This document shows positions 10,835-22,741 of a DNA stretch of 64,000 bases, one piece after another. The stretch comes from Cryptomeria japonica (lineage: Eukaryota > Streptophyta > Pinopsida > Cupressales > Cupressaceae). The notes below the pieces were generated by a model, which was not told the DNA's origin, searched no databases, and worked only from the letters and a program-made list of their open reading frames with translations. The first letter of the stretch is position 1. Every line of letters begins with the position of its first letter. The position numbers and the translations under genes were made by a program. The stretch spans positions 100,317,796 through 100,381,795 of the forward strand of contig NC_081412.1 in the NCBI RefSeq assembly GCF_030272615.1. Reading direction: 5' to 3'.

Positions 10835-11064
10835 CTGTCTCAGTCTCAGTCTCAGTCCCGGTCTTTGTCTTTGTCCTGTCTTTTTGCTTTCCTTTCACTG
10901 TCTTTTTCTGGTTCTTCATGTTATGTGTGTTGAGATCCCTTTTTGTTCGAATGGGATCAGTTTTTGTTTCTAAAGATATTAGGCATGGTTTTTTCTAGTT
11001 CTTTGACTCTCCTGCTATGTAAAAGGTTCGGGTTCCTTTCAAAAACCTATTTTTACTTAATCAA
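10835..11064 (+). other. LINE L 3' UTR and tail
   Basis: It starts with a short repeat of cagtct, is T-rich, and ends aaaggttcgggttcc...ttttacttaatcaaaa. This is the conserved plant L1 3' end, directly followed by the target duplication. It supports L being one insertion from the zf-RVT region to this tail. Confidence 0.75.
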
Positions 11065-11582
11065 AACATGGAGTTACAATGAATACCTTCAAATAATCAA
11101 TTAGTCTAATGAATTCCTATGTGTCCAAGCATGAATCCACACATCCCATGCCATGCTTCACAAATGCAAACCTCTAAAGGACTCAATACGATGCCAACCC
11201 AGAACCACTAGCCAACCTTAACCACGAAACATATGCTTTCTTATATAGACCCAAGCTCACACAAAAAGTAGTGGTAAAGTAAAATCATGTGCCACAAAAC
11301 CATGTGCTAACTACCCTTGACCCAACATTTAATATTGGGTGCTAAGTTTTATTTTTTTAAATATCTTTCCCCCATATTAAATAATTACAATATAATAATC
11401 TCAATGTTACAAAACAACTCATCAAGTGGCCTCAAGAATATTTCCAATGAATCTCTACATGTTACACGTCCATATACAACATCACACAATTAATATTACA
11501 TTACATGTCAATGGGAAACATAAAAAATACATTATAATTATAACATTATTATGCAAGGTGTACAACACCTTATTTCCTAACA

Positions 11583-11700
11583 ATTCCTTGAGACACAATG
11601 CTTGAACCATCTTGGATCACAACAATGACTAAATCCCTATAGTAGATATCTTACAAACAAAAGAGGAGGTAAATACACCAAATTTTATTTGGGTATTGTG
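11583..11700 (-). repeat. Repeat R copy 1, segment 3
   Basis: After Q, the text gagacacaatg...atcacaacaatgac...aatccctatagtagat matches R copy 2 at about 31620-31705 (aagacacaatag, atcacaacaat, aatccctataatagat). This confirms that Q inserted into R. Similarity fades beyond about 11700. Confidence 0.5.
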
Positions 11701-12034
11701 TACAACTCAACGTATCTTTTAATACAATTATCTTTTGTCCTCCTTATTTATCTATTTTTCCAATGGTGTGTGTGTGTGTGTATGGAAATGGAGAGAGGAA
11801 TTAGTGGAGAACCCTCATAACATGGACTTGTATTTTATTTTATTACATTTATAAAAGGTTTGTCTATTAATGAAGGCCACTAGATTCATTTACACCTTAT
11901 ATGTGTCTACATTTCCCTAGAAAATAATGGAAAAGGAAAGAAAAATACAAGAATATGAATTATTAAATTAATTGATAGTAACTTTTATCATTTTTTATTT
12001 TTGGATTTAACATAATCTTTTTAATAAGACACTA

Positions 12035-12078
<44 letters not shown>

Positions 12079-12459
12079 TCATGAATTATAGAGGATAATT
12101 TAAAATGTCAATGAAAAAAATACATACTTGTTTGTTAGAAGTGTTATCTTTAAATTATGAAAATATAAAGTTTTTAATGTATTAGCATATTATTATAAAT
12201 ATTCATATAATATAAAATTATATTTATTATTAATTATTTATAATTTTTTATTCTATAATTGCTACTTATTATATTATATTTTAAATACTATACTTATATT
12301 AATAATTACTATAGATATCTTGTGTACTTCTATCTAAAAAGATATTTGTATTAATTTAAATGTTATTTTTTGTTAGTTTTTAATTGTGTTAAAATATTCT
12401 ATTTTATTTATATTATTTACTTTATTTGTTAATATTAAGATACAAGGGCTTTAAAAGAG
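11701..12459. other. A/T-rich non-coding stretch with (TG)n microsatellites
   Basis: No gene, LTR end or primer site is visible. A (gt) run is at about 11767-11782. A perfect (TG) run of about 18 units is at 12040-12076. From 12080 to 12440 the sequence is very A/T rich. Confidence 0.7.
12040..12076. repeat. (TG)18 microsatellite
   Basis: An uninterrupted alternating tg run in an A/T-rich setting. Confidence 0.95.
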
Positions 12460-13285
12460 CCCCAACCTTTTTAGTAAGCTACTAGCTCAAAATTGATAAC
12501 ACATAACATAACTATACAAAGCAACCATATAAAAAGAATAAATGATTCTAAAACTAAAGCTACCAAATAGCACACTCTCAACCCAAGTCTAAGACAAAGG
12601 TACATGTTTTGAAATACTTTTCTTCCTCAATCATGGTCCTAGAAACATGATTATTAAAATTTAGGAGAGGGGAGGGAAACCATCTTTGAGGTGCTAACCA
12701 AGAACAATGCCCAAGGAGAGGAGCACCTAACTAAGGAAATTAAATGTTGAATGGAAGTTGCAACACCAATTAGAGGAGGCACATTGATGCCACTCAACAA
12801 AACAATAAAATAATCCATGATAGGAAATTTAGGAAACACAAGCGGAAGAGGGACCACCACACCATAAAGAACAAGAGGCTAAATATCCTTTCAATTAGAA
12901 TCCACCTTGATCACATCCACCATAAGTTGTTCATGAAGAGAATTCTCACACCAAGAGGAAGGTCTCAAGACTTTAATGCATAATAAATTAGATGCAAAAT
13001 TTGATGTTGAAAAGAACCACCTATATCAAAAGGGGATGCCTTCATAATCCGAGGACTAACTATATGAATGATGAAAAAATTGAAAAATTATTTCCAACAA
13101 GACAGAATTAGAAAAATCCAATTCCAAAAAGATACGAGTGAAGGTGGTGTGAGAAAAATTTATAGTAGCATGATCCATTTTGTGGAAATAAAACAAAAAG
13201 TTACCAATACCCACATACCAAGATTTGCACAAAAAAAGAAGAGGAAATGAGGGAACAAAAATTCAAATAGGTATAAAGTTGAATG
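12460..13285 (-). repeat. Dispersed repeat R copy 2, segment 1 (LINE ORF1-like)
   Basis: Aligns with R copy 1 from 3691 onward. Minus-strand reading of 13000-13200 gives HTTFTRIFLELDFSNS followed by SSDYEGIPFDIGGSFQHQ. This resembles the end of the RNA-binding domain and the start of the zinc knuckle in plant L1 ORF1 proteins, with the cysteines lost. The left edge is uncertain (the minus strand ends near ttaaaagagcccc at about 12448). It is cut at 13285 by H. Confidence 0.5.
13281..13285. other. Target site duplication of H (left copy)
   Basis: GAATG, identical to 30957-30961. A 5-bp duplication is normal for Gypsy integrase. Confidence 0.9.
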
Positions 13286-14773
13286 TGTAGGTTAGGAAAT
13301 AGGGAATCATCACAAGACAAGATAAACATAATAATCTCAATCACAAAAGCATTCATTGCAATGATCTATCCTAAACAACACTCAATAGAGACATGAAATA
13401 AAAACATACAAAATTAAAGACATATGCAAACCAATAGCAGATTTGAATGCTCCTTCATGCGGCTCCATTGTTCTTCTTTCCTCCTCGAATGGTTTGGTTG
13501 TGGATCTCACCTACAAGTGCACACACACAATTGAAAGAAAATAGACGATATTTTTGATCAAGAGTACTAGAAGCATAAATTCGATAGTCTGATTACCAAT
13601 TATTAGCCTTGATTGATGAAAATCATCCAATTTATAGAAGAATTGGAGAGATGACAAGATTAGCATGATGCAATTCAAATGGAAATTGCAAATCAATTAT
13701 GTCAATTATGACAAATTATGACAAATTATGCACCTTCTATGCAAAATTTGTTGATTGATAATTTATGACAAATTATGACAACTTCTATGTCAAAATTGAT
13801 TGATTGTCAATTATGACAAATTATGACAAATTTCTATGTCATTTCCATGAATTTAGGAGAGAAATAGGAGGAAATTGAAATTAGGAAATTAGAGAATTAA
13901 GAATTTAGGAATGAAGAAATTGATGGAAATTAGAAATTAGGTAAATTAATTAATAATTTGTCATTTATTAATTAATTCACAAAGAGGAATAATTAGCCAA
14001 TTAAATGAACATTTAATTGCAATGAGAAGACTTAGGATAAATAAACAATTTATTAATCCTAAAGGAAGAAATGACACACAAGGTTAAATGATAAAATCAT
14101 GAAACCCTAGAAGACGAATTAGCAATGCGAGAGATAAATGACCAATGTGATAAATGCACCAATTGACGAGGAACAATGACAAATTGATCCAAATTGACAT
14201 AATTGAGAAAGATGACGATCGATGACAAATTGATCGCAAAATGACAAGATTGAAAAGAGGACAAGAATCGATGACAAAATAATTTGCAAAACGACAATAT
14301 TGAAAATGACCACGATCAATGACAAATTGATCGCAAAATGACAAGATCGAACATGACAACGACTGATGACAAATCAATCGTTAAAACGACAAGATTGAAA
14401 ATGATAAGGATTGATGATAAATCGACAAGATTGATAAGAGTACAATGATCGATGACAAATCGATTGCAAGATTGATAGGAGGACAAAACCCTAATTAGGA
14501 TTGACGATGTCCAAAATGATGACAAATAAGCACGCACATTGATGCAATAGGATAAGATCGATTAAAATCATGACTGGATAGTGTTGTCGACAAGACCAAA
14601 TTCAAGAACGAGATGAATGAAGAATGTAGAAGAATGACTCGATGTTCACAAATGATAAAAACCAAGTGCGTGACATAGGAGAAATGTTAATGCGACGCAA
14701 AAACCTAAAATGAGGCAATGCGCAAATGTTAAAATATGACTCCGCAAGCGTTGACCATTTTTAGGTGTCTACA
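13286..14773 (-). repeat. 3' LTR of H
   Basis: 1488 bp, from tgtaggttagg to aggtgtctaca, nearly identical to 29438-30956. The two differ mainly by small insertions in the right copy (near 30035 and 30320) and scattered transitions. It is rich in gatcgatgacaaat-type imperfect repeats (14150-14470). The frames at 14084-14537 and 13511-13696 have twins in the other LTR only because the LTRs are duplicates. Confidence 0.93.
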
Positions 14774-14787
14774 TTTTGCCCCTCTTT
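14774..14787 (-). other. Polypurine tract of H
   Basis: On the minus strand, AAAGAGGGGCAAAA directly precedes the LTR start TGTAGACACC. It would prime plus-strand DNA synthesis. Confidence 0.8.
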
Positions 14788-15592
14788 GAGACAATGCGAT
14801 TTTAAGCGTTGTTTCAAAGAACTTAATGAAAATGCCCCAGACAATGATAATGACATATGCATGCCCCCTCGAGGAATTGGCCGGCAACATGCAGAAAAGA
14901 GGCCAATTCATCGATAAAAAAGATAGGATCGAACAGATTGACAATCAGATACCGGATGCATGAAGGACAAGCAATTGAAGATGCAAAAGACCGCGACCAA
15001 CATAAGATGGAGAGGGTGCATGTCCATCTATGCATTGACAAAGATCTATAAATGAGGCCAAGAGAGTGAAAATTGGCTCATTTGCACTAGACAGAGAGGA
15101 GGATTTGTTGCTCTGGACAAGGACACTTGCAGAGAGATGGTGAACATTCCAATGGCAGATCACCTCGGGGAACGTGTACACACATTCAGATGACTAGATG
15201 ATGCAGGAGCAGCGGTATGGATCTCAAATACCCATGTTTTCAATTTCATGAATTTTAATTGCATGCTGGACATTGTGGGGCCCATAGAAACTGCAAAAAT
15301 TGACTTTTGCGCCTGTGTAGGGCACATCTTGCGCTTGTGTTAGGTATTATGTGCTTGTGTAAGGGTACAGAAGCACAGTTTATGTGACACAGGTGCAGGA
15401 GTTAAGACATAGGTGCAATTGTGCATTTTTTACTCAATTTTAGTTTGAAACTGCATGCAAATGATCTGGAAAAGGGGGATAAGGGTAGGATAGGTCAGAT
15501 TAGATGAAAAACACCTTGATTAGACATGAAAAAGAGGAAATGCAACCCATAGGAGCAAACCCTAAAACTGACAAAAATATGCCCCAATTGTG
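14788..15592. other. Non-coding region between PMD gene and 3' LTR of H
   Basis: It would serve as the 5' flank of the antisense PMD gene. At 15308-15419 it holds a cluster of the motif acacaggcgc in both orientations (gcgcctgtgt, gcgcttgtgt, gtgcttgtgt, then acacaggtgcag, acataggtgc). The frames at 14729-15181 show no domain and look non-coding. Confidence 0.6.
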
Positions 15593-17422
15593 ATGCAGAG
15601 TCGACAGTATCCGTTGATCACGCGAGAGAACCGACCAGATTGCTTCATGCTACGACATAGACTCATGAGCACAGAGAGAGATACCTTATCAGGACTTGGG
15701 ATATACTATGTCACATTCATGCCCGAGATTAGGGCAAACACAAGACTGCTTACTGCATTGGTAGAGCGATGGCATTCAGAGACTTCATCCTTCCATCTGG
15801 CGACTAGAGAGGCGACGGTGACACTGGAGGATGTATGGCGTATCCTCCGCATTCCGATTCATGGAGAGATGATAGAGTATGACCCAGTGATAGGGAGAGA
15901 TGCATTGTGCAGATTGTTTGAGTGCGACGCAGATGATCTGGATATCATCGAGAGGGAGATTGGCTGGGAGAGCATGGCGTCAGAGTTTGATCGGCGATAC
16001 GTGGTGATAGTAGTGGTGATAGCATGTCTACTAGCAGGAGACAGACGAGGACATGGATTCCCTATTGGATGGGGAAGAGTGCTAGAGTGGATGGCGACAG
16101 AGGGGATAGTGTATGCATGGGGACTATGTGTACTGGCTATGTTGTATTTTCAGCTGCATCAGATAGCATATCAGGGAGTGCAGACTTTGAGCTGTGGGGT
16201 TACATTGCTATAGGTATGGGCATTTGAGCACATAGCCATATGTCGACTAATTACAGATAGATAGGTAGTACCACACCGACCATATGTGTACTGCTATGGG
16301 GGAGCACTGAGACAGGGTCCTTTTGGATACATATTATATTGGCGACATGAGCTAGACAGACTGAGAGAGTTCATATGGAGGCCATATCGTGATTGCCCGG
16401 GATGGTCAGATGACAGTGAGGAGCTACCATATTGTAGACAGGAGAGGTACCTGATTGGGCGACCAGTGAATCACCAGAGAGTGATTGAGTTGTACCTGCC
16501 AGAGAGAGTCAGATGACAGTTTGGAGAGAGACAGGATGTACCTAGGAGGACTGCACACTTTGCCCGATCTCACAGAGAGATGAGTCAGTGGGGGAGTATG
16601 ATTCAGCCACACACATCATATGCAGACTTCTCACAGCTACAACAGAGACAGTGGGATTGGAGATCAGATGTGGTGGACGCTGGGATGACAGATGAGTATG
16701 ATAGATGGTTTGCAAAATGGCGGCTAGTGCCATTGACAGATCCAGACATTCCAGTACCTAGGCGACAGGAGGACTTCCCACTCACAGGAGAGGAGGAGGG
16801 AGATGATGAGGGTGAGGAGGATGAGGGTGAGGATGAGGATGATGGGGATGACAAGGATGGAGATGAGGATGATGGTGAGGATGAAGATGAGGATGAGGAT
16901 GATGAGGATGAGCCAGATTCAGGCGAACATGAGGCATTGCAGGATATATCCATAGAGCCGGAGATAGCTAGGACAGAGGAGATGGAGATGTGCAGGGATA
17001 CCATAGCGAGTCAGCAGGATCACATTGAGACTTTAGAGAGATAGCAGGACCAGTTCAGAGCGGAGATAGCTAGACTCACAGTGGCTCGAGATGCAGTGAT
17101 TGCTCAGGCACAGCGAGAGGAACAAAGAGTCACTGAGTATATTGGGTCGATTCGGGATGCCAATGTACGGGAGATAGGATAGATGTTGGTAGAGACCGGA
17201 GAGGAGATACGCCATTGGAGGACACTATATGAGAGTGCAGTTCCACCAGAGCAGAGAGCACCTTCATATCGGGCACGATCGAGGACAGAGAGCAGGGCAT
17301 GCTCTTGGAGGTCATTGAGTAGCATGGGGGTGAGTGGACCTATGAGACCACCACAGCCAGGACCAGGGGGAACATCATCTGCAAGACCTTGCAAGGATGA
17401 TGAGGACAGAGGGAGCACCTAG
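15593..17422 (+). pseudogene. Plant mobile domain (PMD) protein gene, antisense within Gypsy H
   Basis: One frame of 610 codons runs from ATG 15593 to TAG 17422, broken by five in-frame stops (16211, 16262, 16514, 17042, 17180) and no frameshift. Residues about 40-310 match the plant mobile (aminotransferase-like) domain: ALVERWHSETSSFHLATREATVTLEDVWRILRIPI, split by family convention into a Trp-x-x-Glu helix and the TLEDV...LPI segment; later VWAFEHIAICR and VRxQFGERQDVPR. Residues about 400-441 are an almost pure Asp/Glu tract. Residues about 446-550 look like a coiled coil; the tail is Pro/Ser-rich. PMD proteins occur as host silencing factors and inside transposons; the role here is unknown. 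The gene converges on gag-pol. Every stop is one C-to-T change from CAG or CGA. Confidence 0.85.
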
Positions 17423-19180
17423 TGACAGAGGCACGTGCTCCTTAGATAGACAATAGACATTATGTAATTTGACATTTTGTAGTCAGCCTGCGGGCCATAC
17501 TTATGACAGACAGTCCAATTTTGTACTCTGATATTATTGTGACATATGATATGATATGCATCGATATGATGGGATGCAATATATTATGACTGATGTTACT
17601 TTCTATGTACGGATGACTTATGCATTGTTTATGTACCATTGTGGAATATGTATGGATGTATATTTTTTTTTATGTGTTTTTGATGCATTGATAACATGAA
17701 ATGGATAATATGCTTGATATGATGCTTAATGTAATGCAAATGTACTAACCAAATGGATGCAGGATGCAGTATGTATGGTTGGAAATTGAAGCACTAGACC
17801 GAACTGACCAGCCGATCGGACGGAATAAATGTTAGTAAGAAGAAAATGAAATAGAGAATAGTTAGAGATGAAGAAAAACTTGCTTTCAGTAATGCACTTT
17901 GTAGGTGAGAACCTTTATTTTTATGTAGCAAAATTGATGCGTAGCATCATGGCATTGAAGGCCAGAGCTGAAATGCAACCCTTTTTGCAAAAGACAGACA
18001 CATCACAGACAAACAACAATCACAATCAAAAGAAAAGGACCATGAACCATCCCGGTCACTCTAAATCACTTAGTGACATCATTGAGCAACATAGAAACAT
18101 GATCGAAGATAAATCAATAAAAAGATAAGATGCACAAATTCCAACAAATCAAACAAACACCTTGATCTTCGTTGTCAAAAGTTGAACGTGTTGATAGGAC
18201 GATCATGTTGTCTGGTTTCAGGACATGTGGTACCCCGTCTAAGATAGGACACAGTCTGGTTTCGAGTATACCACACCCTATATAAGACCCATGATAGTAG
18301 AGACAAGGACAAATGATAGTGATGCTGATGTTCGATTGATATGACAATTGTGATCTATTTGAATGTCTGGTTTGATTGAAAAAGTTCATCTGTTTACGCA
18401 TGATTGCATTAAAGCACAATGTTGGATTGCGGGTTGTTGGAGGGATGCTCAGTGATCTGTCTATGCACAAAGGGATTATTGAATTTTTTTGTTTTTGCTT
18501 TTCGAATTGTTACAATTTTTTTGTGTTCATTTTTTTTCAGGACTTTATGTGACTTTTTAGGATTTTTTCAGGACATTTTTCAATTTTTTTGGATTATTTC
18601 AAGACTTTATTTGATTTTTTTATGATTTTTTCAAGACTTTATTTGATTTTTTTATGATTTTTTCAGGACTTTTTTCAATTTTTTATGAATTATTTCAGGA
18701 CATTTTTGAATGCAAAAGTTCCAGTGATCGATCATGACAAGGGAAACACTCCCAATGCGCATCTGAAGGACATACATAGACCAGGACCAAAACATATGGA
18801 CAAGGAACTGGGGTATGTAAGACAATGATGTTGACCAATAACAGGCCTGGAATAGGACATTGGGTCAAGACAAAGATAGACGTGAGAAACCAGCTGAGAA
18901 AAAGCATAGCTTAGAGGTCATGATAGATGATGGAGCAACGATCTTATTTTACACATGGTGCCTATTTGCCAGGTTTTCACCAAGGTACTTGCCCCAAGCG
19001 CCTGTTTGCCAGGTTTTCACTAGAGGGCGAATCATTTTTCTTTACTTTTTTGCTCTTTTTCTTTTTTCTCTTTTTCACTTTTTTTTGTATTTTTCTCTTT
19101 TTTTTGTATTTTTCTCTTTTTTTGATTTTTTTTTTTGGTATTTTTCCAGGATCATATTTGAAAAAGGACTGATAGAAAAT
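17423..19180. other. Spacer between the convergent PMD and integrase genes of H
   Basis: No supported gene. 17423-18480 shows no recognisable feature. 18480-18720 and 19030-19140 are T-rich on the plus strand (A-rich in the sense direction of H). The Phe-rich frame at 18860-19366 and the frame at 18114-18470 are artefacts of base composition or non-coding. Confidence 0.6.
18600..18663. repeat. 32-bp tandem duplication in T-rich spacer
   Basis: Two exact copies of a unit beginning caagactttatttga and ending in a T run. Looser variants (caggactttttt, aggacattttt) lie on both sides from about 18538 to 18715. Confidence 0.85.
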
Positions 19181-20353
19181 TTATCCCCAGTACTTGCGAA
19201 GATGCATGCTGTTTATAGGATCGGACAGAGGTTCACCTTCCGGGGTAGCAAGCTGATATGCCCCCAAGCCATATGTTGCGGTTACTATGAAAGGACCAAC
19301 CCAATTAGGTTCAAATTTACCTTTGATGATGTCAGTAGACTATGCATTCTTAGGGTTTGCCTTTAAAACTAGGTCTCCCACTTCAAAGTGTCGCCCTTTG
19401 ACCTTCTTATTATAAGAGCGACGGAGACGGTTTTGATATGCTTGCAAATGTGTCAGAGCTGTCTGACGTTTCTCATCTAACATCTCAAGCTGATGCAGCC
19501 GAGAGACTCTGTGTGTCTCGTCATCAATCAGATGTTGCAAGGAAACATGCAAGGAAGGAATCTCCACTTCCAAGGGTAAAATAGCTTCTGCACCATACAC
19601 CAAAGAATAAGGTGTTGCACCAGTAGGTGTGCGGATAGAAGTGCAATAGGCCCATAGTGCTGGATTCAACTGAACATGCCAATCGCGACCAGCATCATTG
19701 ACAACCTTTTTCAGGATCTTGATAATGGTTTTATTGGATGCCTTGGCTTGACCATTCCCCTGTGGATAGTATGGACTGGAGAAACGGTGTTGTATATGAA
19801 ATTTTTCACAAAGTTCCTTGACATCTTTATTCTTGAAGGGACGACCATTATCTGTGACTATGGCAAGGGGAACCCCATACTGGAATATGATATAATTCAG
19901 CAAGAATTTTGAAATTTGGACACCCGTTATATAGGTCAAGGGGATAGCCTCGACCCATTTTGTAAAGTACTCTGTAGCTGTAATGATGAACTTGTGTCCA
20001 TTTGCAGAGGTCAGGTGAATCTTGCCAATAAGATCCAATCCCCATTGAGAAAAAGGCCACGGAGATATGACAGAATGAAGCTCTTGGGCTGGTGCATGAA
20101 TGTAGTTTCCATGAATCTGGCATTTGTAGCACTTCTTAACAAAATCATGAACATCTTTTTCCAGAGTGGGCCAATAATACCCAGCACGAATCAACTTTTT
20201 AGCTAAGCTTAGACCATTGAAATGGCCTCCACATATACCATCATGAACCTTGTGTAAAGCCGTTTGTGCTTCGTCAGAATCCAAACACCTAAGGAGGGTA
20301 TGGTCAAAGGAATGGCGGTAAAGGGTGTCGACGATGATGACATATTTGGCTGT
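19181..20353 (-). pseudogene. pol: Integrase domain of H
   Basis: The end of the polyprotein frame. The zinc-binding part is HKVHDGICGGH...CYKCQ. The catalytic core has Asp in WGLDLIG and Asp in VTDNGRPF. The third acidic residue, expected in the GQAEAxNK context, is Lys here (GQAKASNKT), so the active site is incomplete. The C-terminal part continues past a TAG at 19340-19342 through GKFEPNWVGPF and ends HLRKYWG at a TAA, 19181-19183. The upstream TAG at 20354-20356 separates it from RNase H in the same frame. Integrase would insert the cDNA and make the 5-bp duplication seen here. Confidence 0.85.
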
Positions 20354-20356
20354 CTA

Positions 20357-22741
20357 TCGGATAAAGGCTCGACATTGGTTAGCGGAAAGGTTGGGTGGTA
20401 AGGTTTGGGATTTTAAATATTGATAGACATCATCGTACCATGGGGAGTTGGGACCAACAAGAACGCACATCACATCCACTGTCGGAATGTCAAAAGAAGG
20501 AACCAACAATTGTTCAACTAAAAATTCACATTTGTCCATATTGTTTGGCATATTCAACATGGAGGCAATCATAGCCATTGCATCTGCCGACTTGTTTTGC
20601 ATTTTGGGAACTTGATTGAAATGGATAGCCATGAATTTGGTCTTGAAGAAATCTACCATATGCTTATAGGGAATAAGCTTTTCATCTTTTTTTTCGTAGT
20701 CATCATTCACTTGTCGGATGACTAATTGAGAATCTCCATAGACTTGCAAATGCTTGATGTTCCAGTGGACTACTACTCGGAGTCCTGTGACCAGTGCTTC
20801 ATACTCTGCAATGTTATTGGTACAGTGGAAAGTTATTCTATAAGACTTTGGAATAGCATCACCTTGAGGGGTGACAAACAAGATGCCTGCTCCGGACCTG
20901 AACTTGGTATGGGACCCATCAAAGTATAACTTCCATTCATTAGAAGATGTGAAAGCAAAGACTGATTCATCTAGAAAATCGGTCAACATGGGATGATCAT
21001 CAAAAATAGGAGCCTCTGCAAGTTGATCTGCTATGACTTGTCCTTTTATGGCCTTTCGCTCCATATACTTAATGTCAAATTCACTGAGAATCATGACCCA
21101 TTTTGCTAGGCAACCCGTCAAAGCTGCTCGGCTAAGCAAATATTTTAAGGGATCAATTTTTGCAACCAACAATGTTAAGTGGCTCAGCATATAATGTCGG
21201 AGTTTCTGCGTTGCAAATACCACTGCTAAGCATGCCCTTTCAATAGTTGAATAATTTAGCTCATAGCCTACCAGTGTCCGACTGATATAGTAAATAGCTC
21301 ACTCTTTGCCATTCTCATCTTGTTGGGCCAAGAGAACTCCTAATGCCATTTTAGTGGCAGAAATATATAATAAAAATGGCTTTTCATCTATCAGAGGCAT
21401 TAGAATAGGTGGCGACAACAAATATTCTTTAAGGGCTTGAAAAGATGCTTGACATTGCTCAGTCCATTTGAAAGCAACACCTTTATGCAATAGATGCTGG
21501 AATGGATGAGATTTGTCGGCCAACTGAGCTATGAAGTGGCGGATTGACTGGAGCTTTCCTTGCAGACTTCTTAATTGCCTGAGATTTGAAGGTGGAGGCA
21601 TATCCATTATTGCTTTGACTTTGGCAGGGTCGACCTCAATGCCTCGGTGAGAAACAATGTATCCTAGTAACTTTCCAGCTGTGACACCAAATACACACTT
21701 CTTTGGATTGAGCCTGAGTTTGTAGGTCTCCATTTGGTCAAAGATCAGGCCCAGGATGGCTAGATGACTATCTTGGGTGACAGATTTGCATAACAAATCA
21801 TCAACATAGTCCTCCATCAAAGTGTGCATGAAATCATGAAAAATGGTTGTCATTGCTCTTTGATATGTTGCGCCTGCATTTTTAAGACCGAAGGGCATCA
21901 CGTTCCAATAGTAGGTACCCCAAGCATAGGTGAATGTTGTCTTATGCTGATCTTCAGGAGCAATGCGAATTTGGTTATAGCCGGAGAAACCATCCATTAA
22001 TGAAAGCATCTCATATCCAGCCGTCATGTCGACTATGATGTCTATGTTTGGCAATGGAAAATCATCTTTAGGGCATGCTTTATTGAGATCCCTAAAATTT
22101 GTATAGATTCTGATGCCCCCAGTTACTTTGCTAACTGGTACTAAATTTGAAATCCAGTCTGCATAATCAATGGGTCTGATGAAGGCCACATCTAGCAATT
22201 TTTTTAGTTCCACTTTGACCAAAAGAACCACCTGAGGATGGATCTTTCTAAGTTTTTGTTTGACAGGCTTGGCATCAGCTTTTAGTGGCAAATGATGAAG
22301 AACCAATTCTGGATCAAGGCCAAGCATATCTGCATAGGACCATGCGAAGCTGATCTTCTTCTCAAGAAAGAAATTGACAAAATCTACTTTTTCCTGTTGT
22401 GAGAGAGAAGCGGCAAAATGAATGACCTTAGGGTTGTCAGGTGTACCCAAATTGATTTCCTCGGTCATTTCCACAAGTAATGTTGATTTGTCCTGACTTG
22501 ATAGGGGTATGTCCACTCTTCCACCTTTGGGGGCCTCAGAGAGGTTTTCACCCGCAGGTACGTCTTTTCTTTTTACTTTTGTATGATCAGAGAGTGCCTT
22601 ACGGTTTTCACCCAAAGATCTATTCTTTTGATTTTTTACTATTTCTTTTCTTTTTTCATTTTGATGACTGGAAGAGGGAGTTGACTCCCCAAAATATGCC
22701 GTGGAATCCAGGTCAATAGCAAATCCTGCCTTGTGATCACC
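20357..22741 (-). pseudogene. pol: Reverse transcriptase, RNase H and second RNase H of H
   Basis: One frame. The RT begins near RKIHPQ with FIRPIDYADWISNLVPV, then FRDLNKACPKDDFPLPNID, LMDGFSGYNQI, MPFGLKNAGATYQRAM and the active site EDYVDDLL (intact). The first RNase H (from about 21430) is degenerate: its first Asp region reads LYISATKMALGVLLAQ. It is interrupted by TGA 21299-21301. A second RNase H (about 20950-20560) starts KLYFDGSHTKFRSGAG, then NNIAEYEAL and VYGDSQLVI, keeping acidic residues. A weakened first and retained second RNase H is the hallmark of the Tat lineage. Confidence 0.9.

Larger units (their letters stand above)
6490..11064 (+). mobile_element. LINE L (L1-type), 5'-truncated, with extra downstream ORF
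   Basis: The insertion is bounded by the direct repeat aacatggagttacaatg at 6473-6489 and 11065-11081, a 16-17 bp target duplication of the kind left by target-primed reverse transcription. The 3' end reads ttcgggttcc... then ttttacttaatcaaaa, a typical plant L1 tail without a long poly(A). Content in order: the C-terminal end of the reverse transcriptase ORF (zf-RVT-like cysteine region), RNase H, then an unexpected additional ORF split by insertion M, then the 3' UTR. The 5' part (ORF1, endonuclease, most of the reverse transcriptase) is absent, as expected from 5' truncation. Confidence 0.85.
6260..11582 (-). mobile_element. Element Q, solo LTR or inverted-end element, split by LINE L
   Basis: Without the LINE, Q is about 730 bp (6260-6489 plus 11082-11582). 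It is flanked by perfect 5-bp duplications ATTCC (6255-6259 and 11583-11587). Its ends are a 13-bp imperfect inverted repeat: tattaggaaataa at the left against ttatttcctaaca at the right. TG...CA-type ends and a 5-bp duplication fit a solo LTR on the minus strand, and the segment ggaaaaccctcatgaggg at about 6401 resembles the near-end region of the other LTRs. No coding sequence belongs to Q itself. Confidence 0.65.

Noticed and set aside
13511-14537. Minus-strand ORFs repeated at 29663-30720
   Set aside because: LTR copies of H; Ile/Leu/Ser-rich translation of short repeats with no domain.
16603-17004. Ser-rich minus-strand ORF of 133 residues
   Set aside because: Antisense of the Asp/Glu tract of the PMD gene; the poly-Ser is the complement of GAG/GAT codons.
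18860-19366. Phe-rich 168-residue ORF resembling a membrane protein
   Set aside because: A translation of T-rich spacer sequence; no start context or conserved pattern, and it overlaps the end of the H integrase.
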